Positions 1-8,919 are shown, counted from the first letter of the stretch. The stretch is DNA of 64,000 nt from UMGS172 sp045587185 (GCA_045587185.1 JAZNBS010000005.1:23737-87736), one strand, 5' to 3'. Notes: generated from the sequence alone by a model not told the origin. Numbers and translations: made by a program.

Positions 1-414
1 GAACCCGATTCAAAGATAATTGAACTTGCGGCAAAGCAGGATTACGAATCATTTTATTCTTCGGAAATAATGACCCGAAAACTGATGATTTATCCGCCGT
101 ATTGCGATATTGCAACCGTATCGTTTACAGGGACTGAACGGAAATATACCGAAGATGCGGCAAAAAATTATTTTGAATTGCTTAAATTTACCGTATCAAA
201 CGGTTTTTCGGATGTCAAACTTATAGTTTTGGGACCGACTGCCGCCGCAGTACCCAAGATTAACAACAATTACCGTTATAAACTTATCATTAAATACAAA
301 AATTCACAAAATTTCAGAGAATTGATGAGTAAGGTTACTGCTGACTATAACTCAACGGCATATTCTAAAAAAGTCACTGCATCTTTAAACGTCAATCCTG
401 ACAGTATAATTTAA
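1..414 (+). CDS. priA: Primosomal replication-restart helicase PriA, C-terminal end (partial)
   Basis: PriA reloads the replication machinery at stalled forks. Only the last 137 codons are present; the reading frame is open from base 1 and stops at 412-414. The visible part is the PriA C-terminal domain: the RKLMIYPPYCD segment matches the family's R-x-x-x-x-YPP block, followed by VLGP and the NNYRYKLIIKY strand, and the protein ends in N-x-D-S-type sequence as PriA proteins usually do. It stands directly upstream of def and fmt, which is the standard Firmicutes order and the main support for the call. Helicase motifs and zinc cysteines lie outside the window. Confidence 0.9.
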   Translation, partial: EPDSKIIELAAKQDYESFYSSEIMTRKLMIYPPYCDIATVSFTGTERKYTEDAAKNYFELLKFTVSNGFSDVKLIVLGPTAAAVPKINNNYRYKLIIKYKNSQNFRELMSKVTADYNSTAYSKKVTASLNVNPDSII

Positions 415-429
415 TTCAGGAGAACTTTT

Positions 430-882
430 ATGGCAATCAGAAATATTGTAACCGAAGGCGATTCGGTGCTTCGTAAGACCTGCAGAAGTGTTTTGAACTT
501 TGATGAAAGACTTCACCAACTGCTTGACGATATGATAGAGACTATGTATAAGGCAGAGGGTGTAGGCCTTGCCGCTCCTCAGGTCGGTATTTTGCGCCGA
601 ATTTGTGTTGTTGATGTCGGTGACGGTGTTATAGAACTTATAAATCCCGTAATTGAGTCACAAGAAGGTGAGCAGGAGGGCCCTGAAGGGTGTCTTTCTT
701 TGCCCGGTAAAACTGGAATGGTAAGAAGACCGATGAAGGTCACCGTTCGTGCTCAGGACCGAAACGGTAACACCTTTACTGTTTCGGGAGAGGAACTTAA
801 AGCGAGGGCATTCTGTCACGAAATTGACCATCTTAACGGTATACTTTATGTTGATAAGGTTATCAGAAAGGATTGCCTATGA
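430..882 (+). CDS. def: Peptide deformylase
   Basis: Removes the formyl group from the N-terminal methionine of new proteins. The 150-residue product carries all three family motifs in order: GVGLAAPQVG, EGCLSLPG (Cys metal ligand) and HEIDHLNG (HExxH metal site). Length is typical of the short Firmicutes type. A CAGGAG ribosome-binding site lies just before the ATG, 15 bases after priA. Its stop overlaps the fmt start by 4 bases (ATGA), so the enzymes that remove and add the formyl group are translationally coupled. Confidence 0.97.
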   Translation: MAIRNIVTEGDSVLRKTCRSVLNFDERLHQLLDDMIETMYKAEGVGLAAPQVGILRRICVVDVGDGVIELINPVIESQEGEQEGPEGCLSLPGKTGMVRRPMKVTVRAQDRNGNTFTVSGEELKARAFCHEIDHLNGILYVDKVIRKDCL

Positions 883-1802
883 AGATAGTTTTTATGGGGA
901 CGCCTGATTTTGCCGTCAACGCTCTTGAGGCTGTTCTTAATGCCGGGCACGAGGTTGTGGGCGTTTTTACTCAACCCGATAAACCTCAGGGCAGAAAAAT
1001 GGTTATGACTCCGCCGCCTGTAAAGGTCTTTGCACAAAATCGTGGACTTCGGGTGTATCAGCCCAAGTCCGTGAGAACCGATGAGGCTTTTGAACTGCTC
1101 GAAAGTCTTGAACCCCAGTTAATTGCCGTTGTGGCTTACGGTAAAATAATTCCGGAAAATATACTGAATCTGCCGAAATACGGCTGTGTTAATGTTCACG
1201 CATCTCTTTTACCAAGACACAGAGGTGCTTCCCCAATACAGACCGCCATCCTTTTGGGAGATAAAGAAACAGGCGTTACAACACAGCAAATGGATATAGG
1301 TGTCGATACGGGTGACATTCTTCTTTGCGATAAGTGCGATATTTTGCCCAACGATAATTTTGAAACTCTGCACGATAAGTTGGCCGTAATGGGAGCAAAA
1401 CTTCTTGTTGATACCGTTCAAGGTTTACAGAGTGGTACAATAGTACCTTACAAACAACCCGAAGATGGAGTGACGCATGCTTCTATAATTACCAAGGAAA
1501 TGGGTCTGATTGACTTTAATAAAACAGCCAATGAGATAGATTGTCTTATCCGTGCTTTCACCCCTTGGCCGTCGGCCTATTTCTTTATGAATGGCAAGCG
1601 TGTCAAGATTATCTCGGCATCATTGGGAGATAAAACATCTAAACCGTCAGGTACTGTTATTGATGTCAAAAACGGACTTGCGGTTGCTTGCGGTGATGGA
1701 AGTTCGCTGGTTTTTAACGAACTCCAGCCCGAGGGTAAGGGCAGAATGACCGCAAAGGCATTACTCAACGGCTATCCGATTGAGGTGGGGGATGTACTGT
1801 GA
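879..1802 (+). CDS. fmt: Methionyl-tRNA formyltransferase
   Basis: Transfers a formyl group from 10-formyl-tetrahydrofolate to initiator Met-tRNA. I chose the ATG at 879 (MKIVFMGTPDFAV), which overlaps def by ATGA; a TTG six bases earlier is in frame but adds nothing conserved. The 307-residue protein has the N-terminal GTPDFAV fold entry, the HASLLPRHRGASPIQ catalytic block (Asn-His-Asp type active site with NVHASLLP) and a C-terminal OB-fold-like domain. It is cotranscribed with def and rsmB. Confidence 0.97.
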   Translation: MKIVFMGTPDFAVNALEAVLNAGHEVVGVFTQPDKPQGRKMVMTPPPVKVFAQNRGLRVYQPKSVRTDEAFELLESLEPQLIAVVAYGKIIPENILNLPKYGCVNVHASLLPRHRGASPIQTAILLGDKETGVTTQQMDIGVDTGDILLCDKCDILPNDNFETLHDKLAVMGAKLLVDTVQGLQSGTIVPYKQPEDGVTHASIITKEMGLIDFNKTANEIDCLIRAFTPWPSAYFFMNGKRVKIISASLGDKTSKPSGTVIDVKNGLAVACGDGSSLVFNELQPEGKGRMTAKALLNGYPIEVGDVL

Positions 1803-3070
1803 TGAGTGCAAGACAGGTTGCTGTCAAAGTCATTTCAGAGATAGAGCGTGACAAAAGTTACTCAAATATAGCATCCGATAAAGCCATAAGAGATGCACAA
1901 CTTTCCAAAGCCGATTCCTCATTGGCAAGTATGTTGATATATGGTGTATTACAACGAAAAGTCACCTTGGACTATGTTTTGTCAAAAGCATCAGGAAAAA
2001 ACTTTAAGAAAACTCATCCGTTTGTTTTATCGGTGTTGCGTGTTGCGGTGTATCAGTTGTTGTTTATGGATAAAATTCCACCGTCGGCCGCTGTAAACGA
2101 AGCGGTAAAGATGGTTAAAGCATCCGCGCAACGCTTTGCGCAAGGCTTTGTAAATGCCGTTTTGAGAAAGATAAATACCAATAAGAAATCAATTATCAGA
2201 AATATTGAGTGCGCTGAGGATATTTCAATTAAATATTCCTGTACAGACGAGTTTGCAAACAGCCTTATTGCCGATTACGGTAGAGATGTTGCCGAAGGTT
2301 TTTTGAAGGCCACGCTTAAATCCCCAAAACTTTATTGCCGTGTTAATAATTTTGCTGTGAAAGACGGGCTTTTTGACCGATTGGCTGATAAGGGAATTAC
2401 CGTCTCTCTTATTGATATTGACGGTGCTTTTTGGATGCAGGGCGCTGGTAATGTTGAAAATCTCCCTGAATTTAAAAGCGGTGAGTTTTTTGTGCAGGAT
2501 TTGGCATCCCAAATGGCAATTTCCAATTTAGGTATAAATAAGGGAGATTCGGTGCTTGATGTTTGTGCCGCACCCGGCGGTAAAAGTTTTACTGCGGCAC
2601 AGTTTGCGGGCGAAAACGGCAAAATTTTATCATTAGACCTTTACGAGAATAGGACGGGGCTTATTAAAAACGGTGCTATACGTTTGAAGATAGATAATCT
2701 TGAATCAATGCAGAACGATGCTACTGTTTTTAATTCAAAACTTGGGCAGTTTGACTGTGTCGTTTGTGATGTGCCGTGTTCAGGTTTTGGGGTTATCCGC
2801 CGCAAGCCTGAGATTAAATATAAAAGTCTAGAGGAATTTTCAGAACTGCCCAAAATCCAGTTGAAAATTCTTGAAACGTCGGTCGGATATTTAAAGCAAA
2901 GCGGAAAACTTATGTATTCGACCTGTACTGTTCGCCATGCCGAAAACCGTGATGTTGTTCATAGGTTTCTTGAAAAACACGGTGATTTTGAAATTGTGTC
3001 TGAGAGAACCTTAATGCCACAGATTGACGGCAGTGACGGATTCTATTTCTGCTTTTTGATGAGGAAATAA
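1802..3070 (+). CDS. rsmB: 16S rRNA (cytosine-967-C5)-methyltransferase RsmB
   Basis: SAM-dependent rRNA methyltransferase (Sun/RsmB family). The N-terminal ~140 residues form a NusB-like RNA-binding domain; the C-terminal half is a Rossmann methyltransferase with VLDVCAAPGGKSF (SAM binding), DVPCSGFGVIRRKP (PC motif) and the catalytic YSTCT motif. The ATG at 1802 overlaps the fmt stop (TGATG); a GTG at 1799 is an equally possible start. The ribosome-binding site AGGTGGGG lies at 1783-1790. Length of 422 residues is normal. Confidence 0.95.
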   Translation: MSARQVAVKVISEIERDKSYSNIASDKAIRDAQLSKADSSLASMLIYGVLQRKVTLDYVLSKASGKNFKKTHPFVLSVLRVAVYQLLFMDKIPPSAAVNEAVKMVKASAQRFAQGFVNAVLRKINTNKKSIIRNIECAEDISIKYSCTDEFANSLIADYGRDVAEGFLKATLKSPKLYCRVNNFAVKDGLFDRLADKGITVSLIDIDGAFWMQGAGNVENLPEFKSGEFFVQDLASQMAISNLGINKGDSVLDVCAAPGGKSFTAAQFAGENGKILSLDLYENRTGLIKNGAIRLKIDNLESMQNDATVFNSKLGQFDCVVCDVPCSGFGVIRRKPEIKYKSLEEFSELPKIQLKILETSVGYLKQSGKLMYSTCTVRHAENRDVVHRFLEKHGDFEIVSERTLMPQIDGSDGFYFCFLMRK

Positions 3071-4105
3071 ATGGATAAAATTGATATAAAATCTATGTAT
3101 ATTGAGGAACTTGAGGTACTTATGAAAGAAATGGGTGAACCAAGGTTCCGCGCAGGCCAAATTTTTGATTGGTTACAGCAAGGTGTTGAGAATTTTGATG
3201 AAATGACTAACATTCCGTCGAAGTTACGCGTTAAATTGCAAGAATGTTACTATATTGTAACCGCAAATATCAAAAAAAGACTTGAATCTAACATAGATGA
3301 TACTGTAAAATATTTATATGAACTTCATGATGGCGAATTAGTCGAATCCGTGCTTATGAAATATAATCACGGATACTCGGTGTGTGTATCGACACAGGTC
3401 GGTTGCCGAATGGGGTGCAGTTTTTGTGCTTCGGGGCTTAACGGTTTAAAAAGAAACCTAACCGCATCAGAAATTCTTTCTCAGATAACCAAGGCTCAAA
3501 AGGATAACGGCATTCGAATTTCAAATGTTGTCCTTATGGGAATGGGTGAGCCAATGGATAATCTCCAGAACGTGATAAGATTTTTGAAACTTGTTTCTCA
3601 CGAAAAGGGTCTTAACATCGGTCTTCGGCATATTTCTGTCTCAACATCAGGCGTTGTTGAGGGAATATACCGACTTATGGATGAGAATTTTCCAATTACA
3701 CTGTCAATTTCGCTTCATGCACCGAATGACAGTATCCGTGATTCGATGATGAAGGTCAATAAACGTTGGAACATTGCAACGCTTATAAAGGCTTGTAAGG
3801 ATTATATCAAGGTCACGGGTCGCAGAATATCGTTTGAATATGCCGTTGTTGACGGTGTAAACAACAGCGATGACAACGCTCGGGAATTGGCTGGACTTTT
3901 GAAAGGAATGCTTTGTCACGTTAATCTCATACCGGTCAATCCTGTTAAGGAAAACACTTATAAAAAGCCTGACCGTAAGAAAATTGAGCATTTTTGCAAG
4001 TTGCTCAATGACCTTGGCATCAACACAACGGTAAGAAGAACCTTGGGTTCGGATATTGATGCTTCTTGCGGACAACTCAGAGGCAAGGCTTTGGAAGAAT
4101 CGTAA
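3071..4105 (+). CDS. rlmN: Dual-specificity 23S rRNA/tRNA adenine-C2 methyltransferase RlmN
   Basis: Radical-SAM enzyme that methylates A2503 of 23S rRNA and A37 of some tRNAs. The 4Fe-4S motif reads GCRMGCSFC (CxxxCxxC), and the C-terminal SCGQL holds the cysteine that carries the methyl intermediate. GMGEPMDN and the SLHAPND segment are also family typical. The ATG follows the rsmB stop with no gap, so the genes are coupled. 344 residues, full length. Confidence 0.97.
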   Translation: MDKIDIKSMYIEELEVLMKEMGEPRFRAGQIFDWLQQGVENFDEMTNIPSKLRVKLQECYYIVTANIKKRLESNIDDTVKYLYELHDGELVESVLMKYNHGYSVCVSTQVGCRMGCSFCASGLNGLKRNLTASEILSQITKAQKDNGIRISNVVLMGMGEPMDNLQNVIRFLKLVSHEKGLNIGLRHISVSTSGVVEGIYRLMDENFPITLSISLHAPNDSIRDSMMKVNKRWNIATLIKACKDYIKVTGRRISFEYAVVDGVNNSDDNARELAGLLKGMLCHVNLIPVNPVKENTYKKPDRKKIEHFCKLLNDLGINTTVRRTLGSDIDASCGQLRGKALEES

Positions 4106-4137
4106 GAGAATTAGTGTAATATAAGGGGGTGTGGAAA

Positions 4138-4866
4138 ATGAATATCGTAGGTTTTTCCGATAAAGGTCTTGTGCGGCCTTCCAATCAGGACGCTTTTATG
4201 GTAGGCACTATGGATGACGGCTCTTCGTGGGCGGTTGTTTGTGACGGTATGGGCGGTGCCAACGGTGGTAATGTTGCCAGCCGTCTTGCGGTCGATCATT
4301 TTTCCGCATCGCTAAAAGCGGGTTACCGTTCTGGTATGTCCGAGAGTTCTGTAAAAAATTTGCTTGAATCCGCTGTAAATGCTGCAAATATCCGTGTTTT
4401 TGATAAATCTAGGGAGAGTAAAGAATTCAACGGAATGGGAACGACTGTTGTTGCAGTTCTTATAATTGGAAACACCGCATATTTTACCCATGCGGGTGAT
4501 AGTCGAGCATATTCTTTGTCCGGCGGTGAACTTGTGCAGATAACACGCGATCATTCGATTGTTCAGTCAATGATTGAAAACGGCAAACTGACACCCGAGG
4601 AAGCACGTTTTCACCCAAGAAAAAACGTCATAACAAGGGCTTTGGGCGTTGAGGAATCAATTATACCCGAGTTCAATGTGTTTGATTTGAATGACGGTGA
4701 CAAACTGTTGCTTTGTACCGACGGATTAAGCAACTATGTTTCATCTGATATTATTTTGTCGGTATTAAGCGAGAAAAATGAAAACCAAGCAGAAGCGTTG
4801 GTTAACACTGCCAATAACAACGGCGGCGGAGATAATATTACTGCAGTCGTTATAGAGAATAAATAA
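4138..4866 (+). CDS. prpC: PP2C-type serine/threonine phosphatase (PrpC/Stp)
   Basis: Metal-dependent protein phosphatase that reverses phosphorylation by the neighbouring PASTA kinase. Family motifs are all present: SDKGLVRPSNQD at the N-terminus, DGMGG, GTTVVA, HAGDSRAY, CTDGLSNYV and GGDNITAVV. I chose ATG 4138 because an AAGGGGGTG ribosome-binding site ends 6 bases before it; the GTG at 4129 overlaps that site. 242 residues, normal length. The phosphatase-kinase-rsgA order is the same as in Bacillus. Confidence 0.96.
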   Translation: MNIVGFSDKGLVRPSNQDAFMVGTMDDGSSWAVVCDGMGGANGGNVASRLAVDHFSASLKAGYRSGMSESSVKNLLESAVNAANIRVFDKSRESKEFNGMGTTVVAVLIIGNTAYFTHAGDSRAYSLSGGELVQITRDHSIVQSMIENGKLTPEEARFHPRKNVITRALGVEESIIPEFNVFDLNDGDKLLLCTDGLSNYVSSDIILSVLSEKNENQAEALVNTANNNGGGDNITAVVIENK

Positions 4867-4895
4867 CTTACTATTTAGGATTGGAAGTTTGATTT

Positions 4896-6983
4896 ATGGA
4901 CAAATTTGTCGGAAAAAGACTTGACGGAAGGTATGAGATACGCGAGATAATCGGCGTTGGCGGTATGGCAGTCGTCTATAAGGCATATGACTGCATTGAG
5001 GACCGTATTGTTGCTGTCAAAATCCTCAAAGAGGAGTTTATCTCAAACGAGGAGTTTATCATCTGTTTTAAGAATGAATCCAAGGCTATTGCGGTACTTA
5101 ATCATCCTAATATCGTAAAGGTTTATGATGTCAGTTTTGGTGATCTCATTCAGTATATTGTTATGGAGTATGTTGACGGTATTACCTTAAAGCAGTATAT
5201 TGAAAAATCTAATAATCTCCGTTGGAAAGATGCCGTTTATCTCACCATTCAGGTGCTACGCGCATTACAGCACGCACACGATAAAGGTATTGTTCACCGT
5301 GATGTAAAACCTCAGAACATAATGCTTTTGGCTGACGGTACTATCAAAGTTACTGACTTTGGTATTGCCCGCTTTGCACGAAGTGAGCATAAGACTATGA
5401 CCGATAAGGCTATCGGTTCGGTTCACTATATCAGCCCTGAACAGGCAAGAGGTGAGGTTACCGACGAAAAGGCAGATATTTACTCGGTCGGCGTTATGCT
5501 TTATGAAATGCTCACAGGCCGTTTGCCCTTTGAGGCTGACAGTGCCGTTTCGGTTGCGATTATGCAACTCCAGCAGGACCCCGTTCTACCCCGAGATATT
5601 AATGATAGTATTCCCGTGGGTCTTGAGCAGATTACTATGCACGCAATGCAGAAGGATGTTATGAAAAGATACCGTTCTGCGGCCGAAATGCTCCGTGACC
5701 TTGAGGAGTTCAGAAGAAGTCCCGATATGGTGTTTGAATACACCTATTTTGTTGATAATGAGCCGACCCGTTTTGTTGACGCTGTTACCGATACCGACAT
5801 AACTGGCGGTGTTTCGTTAACCAATGTTGATGTTGAACAGAAAAAGAACGGTTATGATGACGATGATGACTATGATGACGATGATGAGAAATCACCCGTC
5901 ATTCCGATTTTGACAGGTGTTGCCATTGCCTTTATTATCGCGGCTATCGTTGTCGGTATTATAATTTTTAAAATGTTTACCAAAGACACAAGCGAAAGTA
6001 TTGTTGTTCCCAATTTTGTCGGTAAGACTGTTCAGCAACTCGAGGAAGAGTATCCTGAGTTCAAGTTTAAGGTTGAACTGCGAGACAGTGCCGAATATGA
6101 TGCAGGTACCGTTATGCAACAGGATAAAAAAGAGGGCAGAACTATTAAAAAAACACAGGTTATTACCATTATTGTCAGCCGTGGAACCGAACTTGTTGAG
6201 ATACCAAGGCTTTATAATCTCGGTATAACCGATGCACAGTTGCAACTGAAACTGAAAGGCTTGAAGTGGAATTTCATCAAAAAGCACGACAGTACAGTTG
6301 CTGAAAATCTTGTTATTTCAACTAATCCGAGTGAGGGTGGCAAGGTTAAGTATGGCACCGTTATCGATGTTTATATCAGTATGGGTCCCGAAGTTAAGTA
6401 TGTTGATAACGTCGATTGCGTCAACTTTATGCTTGACGATGCTAAGAGAAAGATTGAAGCCGCAGGACTGACGGTTGGAAATATTACCTATGAAGACGGC
6501 GGTAAAAAAGCAGGCATCGTTTTGAGGCAGTCTCCTGACCCTGCGACTAGTTACAGTGTACCTGCAGGTTCTAAGGTTGACCTTGTTGTCAGCACAGGTA
6601 TGACCAGTTATTCTTACACTTTGACGGTTGATGATATGCCTGTGAATTTTGCAGAAAACGTTTCTGCAACCTTTGTTGCGTGGAACGGTAACAATAAGAT
6701 AGGTGAACTTTCGGTCAGAAAAATCAATGAGTATGACAATAAGTGGACCGTCAATATTTCAAAACTGACCGATAGTCAAACAACCGTCGTTATTGAGATT
6801 GAGTTTACCGACGGTACTAAAAAAGGCCAAAAAATTGATGCTTTGACCTATACTGTTGATTTGGTTAAAAAGACCGCGACCGTCAAAGAGAACAGTGAAC
6901 TCAGCGGATATCTCTCTGTACCCAATTCATCTACCGAATCGACAACATCGAGCACAGTCTCAACCACCGAACCTACAGAATAA
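4896..6983 (+). CDS. prkC: PASTA-domain serine/threonine protein kinase (PrkC/PknB)
   Basis: Membrane kinase that senses peptidoglycan fragments. Residues ~13-275 form a Hanks-type kinase: glycine loop GVGGMA (20-25), Lys42, HRDVKPQN with catalytic Asp136, and DFG at 154-156. A very acidic juxtamembrane stretch (~320-333, mostly Asp) precedes one transmembrane helix (~337-358). Outside are about three PASTA repeats (~365-575), then a less conserved ~120-residue domain and a Ser/Thr-rich tail. B. subtilis PrkC also has three PASTA repeats; the extra C-terminal domain is common in clostridia. Length is 695 residues. Confidence 0.96.
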   Translation: MDKFVGKRLDGRYEIREIIGVGGMAVVYKAYDCIEDRIVAVKILKEEFISNEEFIICFKNESKAIAVLNHPNIVKVYDVSFGDLIQYIVMEYVDGITLKQYIEKSNNLRWKDAVYLTIQVLRALQHAHDKGIVHRDVKPQNIMLLADGTIKVTDFGIARFARSEHKTMTDKAIGSVHYISPEQARGEVTDEKADIYSVGVMLYEMLTGRLPFEADSAVSVAIMQLQQDPVLPRDINDSIPVGLEQITMHAMQKDVMKRYRSAAEMLRDLEEFRRSPDMVFEYTYFVDNEPTRFVDAVTDTDITGGVSLTNVDVEQKKNGYDDDDDYDDDDEKSPVIPILTGVAIAFIIAAIVVGIIIFKMFTKDTSESIVVPNFVGKTVQQLEEEYPEFKFKVELRDSAEYDAGTVMQQDKKEGRTIKKTQVITIIVSRGTELVEIPRLYNLGITDAQLQLKLKGLKWNFIKKHDSTVAENLVISTNPSEGGKVKYGTVIDVYISMGPEVKYVDNVDCVNFMLDDAKRKIEAAGLTVGNITYEDGGKKAGIVLRQSPDPATSYSVPAGSKVDLVVSTGMTSYSYTLTVDDMPVNFAENVSATFVAWNGNNKIGELSVRKINEYDNKWTVNISKLTDSQTTVVIEIEFTDGTKKGQKIDALTYTVDLVKKTATVKENSELSGYLSVPNSSTESTTSSTVSTTEPTE

Positions 6984-6993
6984 GGGTGTTTTT

Positions 6994-7893
6994 ATGAGCT
7001 TAAACGAAACAAAGCTCGAGGGTGTTATAATCAAATCTATTGCCGGCTTCTGCTATGTGGAGGCCGGCGATACGGTATATGAGTGCAAACCTCGTGGCTC
7101 TTTTAGAAAACACGGAATATCTCCTTCGGCGGGCGATAGGGTTATTATTTCTCTTAACGGTAAAAAGGGTGTTGTTGAAACCGTCCTTGAGCGTAAGAAT
7201 TTTCTTGTTCGTCCTCCGCTTGCCAATCTTGATAAACTGTTTATTGTTTCATCCTGTACAGTGCCTGCTGTAAATCCACTGCTTATCGACCGTATGACGG
7301 CGATATGCGAACACATTGGCGTTGAGCCTATTATTGTTTTTAATAAAGCCGACCTTGGAGATTTTGGACAACTTCCTGAAACCTATCGAAAAGCAGGGTA
7401 TAAGACCTTTGTTGTTTCGGCTAAGTCGGGCGCAGGTGCCGTAGAAATTAAAAGTGAACTTTCGGGATGTATATCTGCTTTTTGCGGAAATTCGGGGGTC
7501 GGAAAATCAAGCCTTCTCAACTGTTTGCTTGACGGTGTGAGCCTTTCAACAGGTGAAGTCAGTGAAAAACTCGGCCGTGGAAAGCACACCACAAAAACGG
7601 TTGAACTTTTCAAGGTGCTTGGCGGTTATGTTGCCGATACACCGGGTTTCTCCACTTTAGAGTTAACCGATTTTATGCTTAATGATAAAGATGAACTTAA
7701 ATTCTGTTTCCCTGAATTTTCAGAACATTTCGGTAAATGCCGATTTAATTCTTGTACCCATGTGAACGAGCCTGATTGCTCGGTCATAAATGCGGTTAAA
7801 GAAAATATTATAGCAAAATCAAGGCACGAAAGTTATATATCAATGTTTGATGACCTCAAAAAAATTAAATCGTGGGAGATTTTGAAAAAGTGA
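6994..7893 (+). CDS. rsgA: Ribosome small-subunit maturation GTPase RsgA
   Basis: Circularly permuted GTPase that checks late 30S assembly. The order is OB-fold (~1-75), NKADL (G4), GNSGVGKSSLLN (P-loop), DTPGFS (G3), then a C-terminal zinc-binding region CRFNSCTHVNEPDC. The start at 6994 (MSLNETKLEG) follows an AAGGG ribosome-binding site just after the kinase stop; the frame extends further upstream inside prkC but that part is not conserved. Its stop overlaps the thiN start (GTGA). 299 residues. Confidence 0.96.
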   Translation: MSLNETKLEGVIIKSIAGFCYVEAGDTVYECKPRGSFRKHGISPSAGDRVIISLNGKKGVVETVLERKNFLVRPPLANLDKLFIVSSCTVPAVNPLLIDRMTAICEHIGVEPIIVFNKADLGDFGQLPETYRKAGYKTFVVSAKSGAGAVEIKSELSGCISAFCGNSGVGKSSLLNCLLDGVSLSTGEVSEKLGRGKHTTKTVELFKVLGGYVADTPGFSTLELTDFMLNDKDELKFCFPEFSEHFGKCRFNSCTHVNEPDCSVINAVKENIIAKSRHESYISMFDDLKKIKSWEILKK

Positions 7894-8519
7894 AGAACAG
7901 GTGTGTTATTGTTGCGGGCGGTGACTGTATTGTTAAATCGTTTTCAAAATTCACAAATGATGATTATATCATTGCCGCAGACAGCGGTTTGAAATACTGT
8001 GTGGACTCTGGTGTTAAACCTGACCTTTTGGTCGGTGATTTTGATTCATATTTGGGTGAGTTGCCTCAGGATGTTGAAACGGTCAGACTTCCAACTCATA
8101 AGGACGATACTGACCTGTTATTTGCGGTTCGTTGTGCTTTAGAAAAGGGCTTTGTGAGTATTTTGATTTTAGGGGGTTACGGTTCAAGACCTGACCAAAA
8201 TCTTGCAATGCTTCAGACATTAGCCTTTGTAAAAAACACTAACCCCGATGTTGAGATTAAGGCAGAATGTGTGGGATTTGATGTCTTTGCCGTGTGTAAC
8301 GGCAGTATTGAATTTAAAAAGAACACTGACCGATATCTTTCGGTGTTTGCTTTTGAAAAAGCAAGCGGTGTTTCTGTTGTTGGTGCCGAATATGAGTTAT
8401 GTGATGCCGAGATTGATGCTTTTTATCCCATTGGTGTCAGCAATATATCCGTTGAAGACACTATAGTTTCGGTCAAAAACGGAACGCTTATCATAATGTG
8501 TGTTGACAAAAATATCTGA
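7890..8519 (+). CDS. thiN: Thiamine pyrophosphokinase
   Basis: Converts thiamine to thiamine pyrophosphate using ATP. Motifs: AADSGLKYCVDSGVKPD, VGDFDSY and KDDTDLLFAV in the catalytic domain, then GGYGSRPDQNLAML; the C-terminal ~70 residues are the thiamine-binding beta domain. I chose GTG 7890, which overlaps the rsgA stop by 4 bases (GTGA) and gives the family-like start MKNRCVIVAGGD; GTG 7872 is an alternative. In Bacillus this gene (yloS) also follows rsgA, with rpe between; rpe is absent here. Confidence 0.92.
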   Translation: MKNRCVIVAGGDCIVKSFSKFTNDDYIIAADSGLKYCVDSGVKPDLLVGDFDSYLGELPQDVETVRLPTHKDDTDLLFAVRCALEKGFVSILILGGYGSRPDQNLAMLQTLAFVKNTNPDVEIKAECVGFDVFAVCNGSIEFKKNTDRYLSVFAFEKASGVSVVGAEYELCDAEIDAFYPIGVSNISVEDTIVSVKNGTLIIMCVDKNI

Positions 8520-8524
8520 ATGTA

Positions 8525-8579
8525 ACCGCTTTCGGTTTCTTGCATATAATGGCATAGAAATACGAAGGCGGTGTTTTTT
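8525..8579 (+). promoter_or_regulatory. Hairpin with U-run that contains the next gene's ribosome-binding site
   Basis: Ten base pairs form between 8525-8534 (ACCGCTTTCG) and 8563-8572 (CGAAGGCGGT), with a nested TTTCT/AGAAA stem at 8536-8540/8556-8560, followed by six T at 8574-8579 and then an ATG. It has the form of an intrinsic terminator for thiN, yet AAGGCGGTG is also the Shine-Dalgarno of the following gene. A TATAAT box (8545-8550) sits in the loop. Confidence 0.6.
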
Positions 8580-8726
8580 ATGCGTCACAGAAGGCACAGT
8601 GGTTTCGGAGCAACAACCCTCGCATTTGTTGCGGGACTCGTTGTATCATATTTTTGTTCATCGGCATTCATCATCGCTGTGCTTACGATTGCTTTACTCT
8701 GTCTTTGTGTTTTGTGCAGATTCTGA
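8580..8726 (+). CDS. Small membrane protein, 48 residues, unknown function
   Basis: Too short for most gene finders. Starts at ATG 8580 after the ribosome-binding site AAGGCGGTG (8565-8573, spacing 6) and ends at TGA 8724-8726. The product begins with the basic segment MRHRRHSGFG and then is almost wholly hydrophobic, with three cysteines (YFCSSAF, LLCLCVLCRF), consistent with one long or two short transmembrane helices. Short Cys-containing hydrophobic peptides of this kind are common next to sporulation genes in Clostridia; spoVM follows 14 bases later. I do not recognise a named family. Confidence 0.65.
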   Translation: MRHRRHSGFGATTLAFVAGLVVSYFCSSAFIIAVLTIALLCLCVLCRF

Positions 8727-8740
8727 TAGGAGTGATTTTT

Positions 8741-8833
8741 TTGAAGATCGTCGTTATTAAAAGTCCTAAAGTTTTAAGCGGAATTTTAAGAATGATATTC
8801 AAGATAAAAAAGGATTCAAACGTTAATACATAA
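8741..8833 (+). CDS. spoVM: Stage V sporulation protein M (SpoVM)
   Basis: Amphipathic peptide that recognises the curved forespore membrane and anchors the coat protein SpoIVA. The 30-residue product starts MKIVVIKSPKVLSGILRM; compared with B. subtilis SpoVM (26 residues, recalled as MKFYTIKLPKFLGGIVRAM) it keeps M1, K2, I6, K7, Pro9, K10, L12, G14, I15 and R17. Pro9 is the residue needed for curvature recognition in Bacillus. The start is TTG 8741 with AGGAG at 8728-8732 (spacing 8). Its position after thiN matches the Bacillus order rsgA-rpe-thiN-spoVM, which strongly supports the call. The C-terminal DSNVNT is longer than in Bacillus. Confidence 0.88.
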   Translation: MKIVVIKSPKVLSGILRMIFKIKKDSNVNT

Positions 8834-8847
8834 CACGGGTTATGAAT

Positions 8848-8919
8848 AACAAAGGGCAGGTGATAGTGCACTTTTGAGGGATTATCCTGAAAACAGTGCT
8901 CTGAAACCTGCCTTTTGTT
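8848..8919 (+). terminator. Long hairpin ending the priA-spoVM gene run
   Basis: A 72-base imperfect hairpin: an outer 14-bp stem (8848-8861 AACAAAGGGCAGGT with 8906-8919 ACCTGCCTTTTGTT, one G-U pair) continues through an inner stem (AGTGCACTTTT against AAAACAGTGCTCT) with two mismatches and a bulge, closing on a short loop near 8881. The T-rich 3' arm suits an intrinsic terminator. It is much longer than the other terminators in the window. Confidence 0.65.

Noticed and set aside
8500..8760. An 86-residue + strand frame across the thiN-spoVM gap
   Set aside because: It has no ribosome-binding site, overlaps the 3' end of thiN, and is out of frame with both the 48-residue membrane peptide and SpoVM, which have clear starts.
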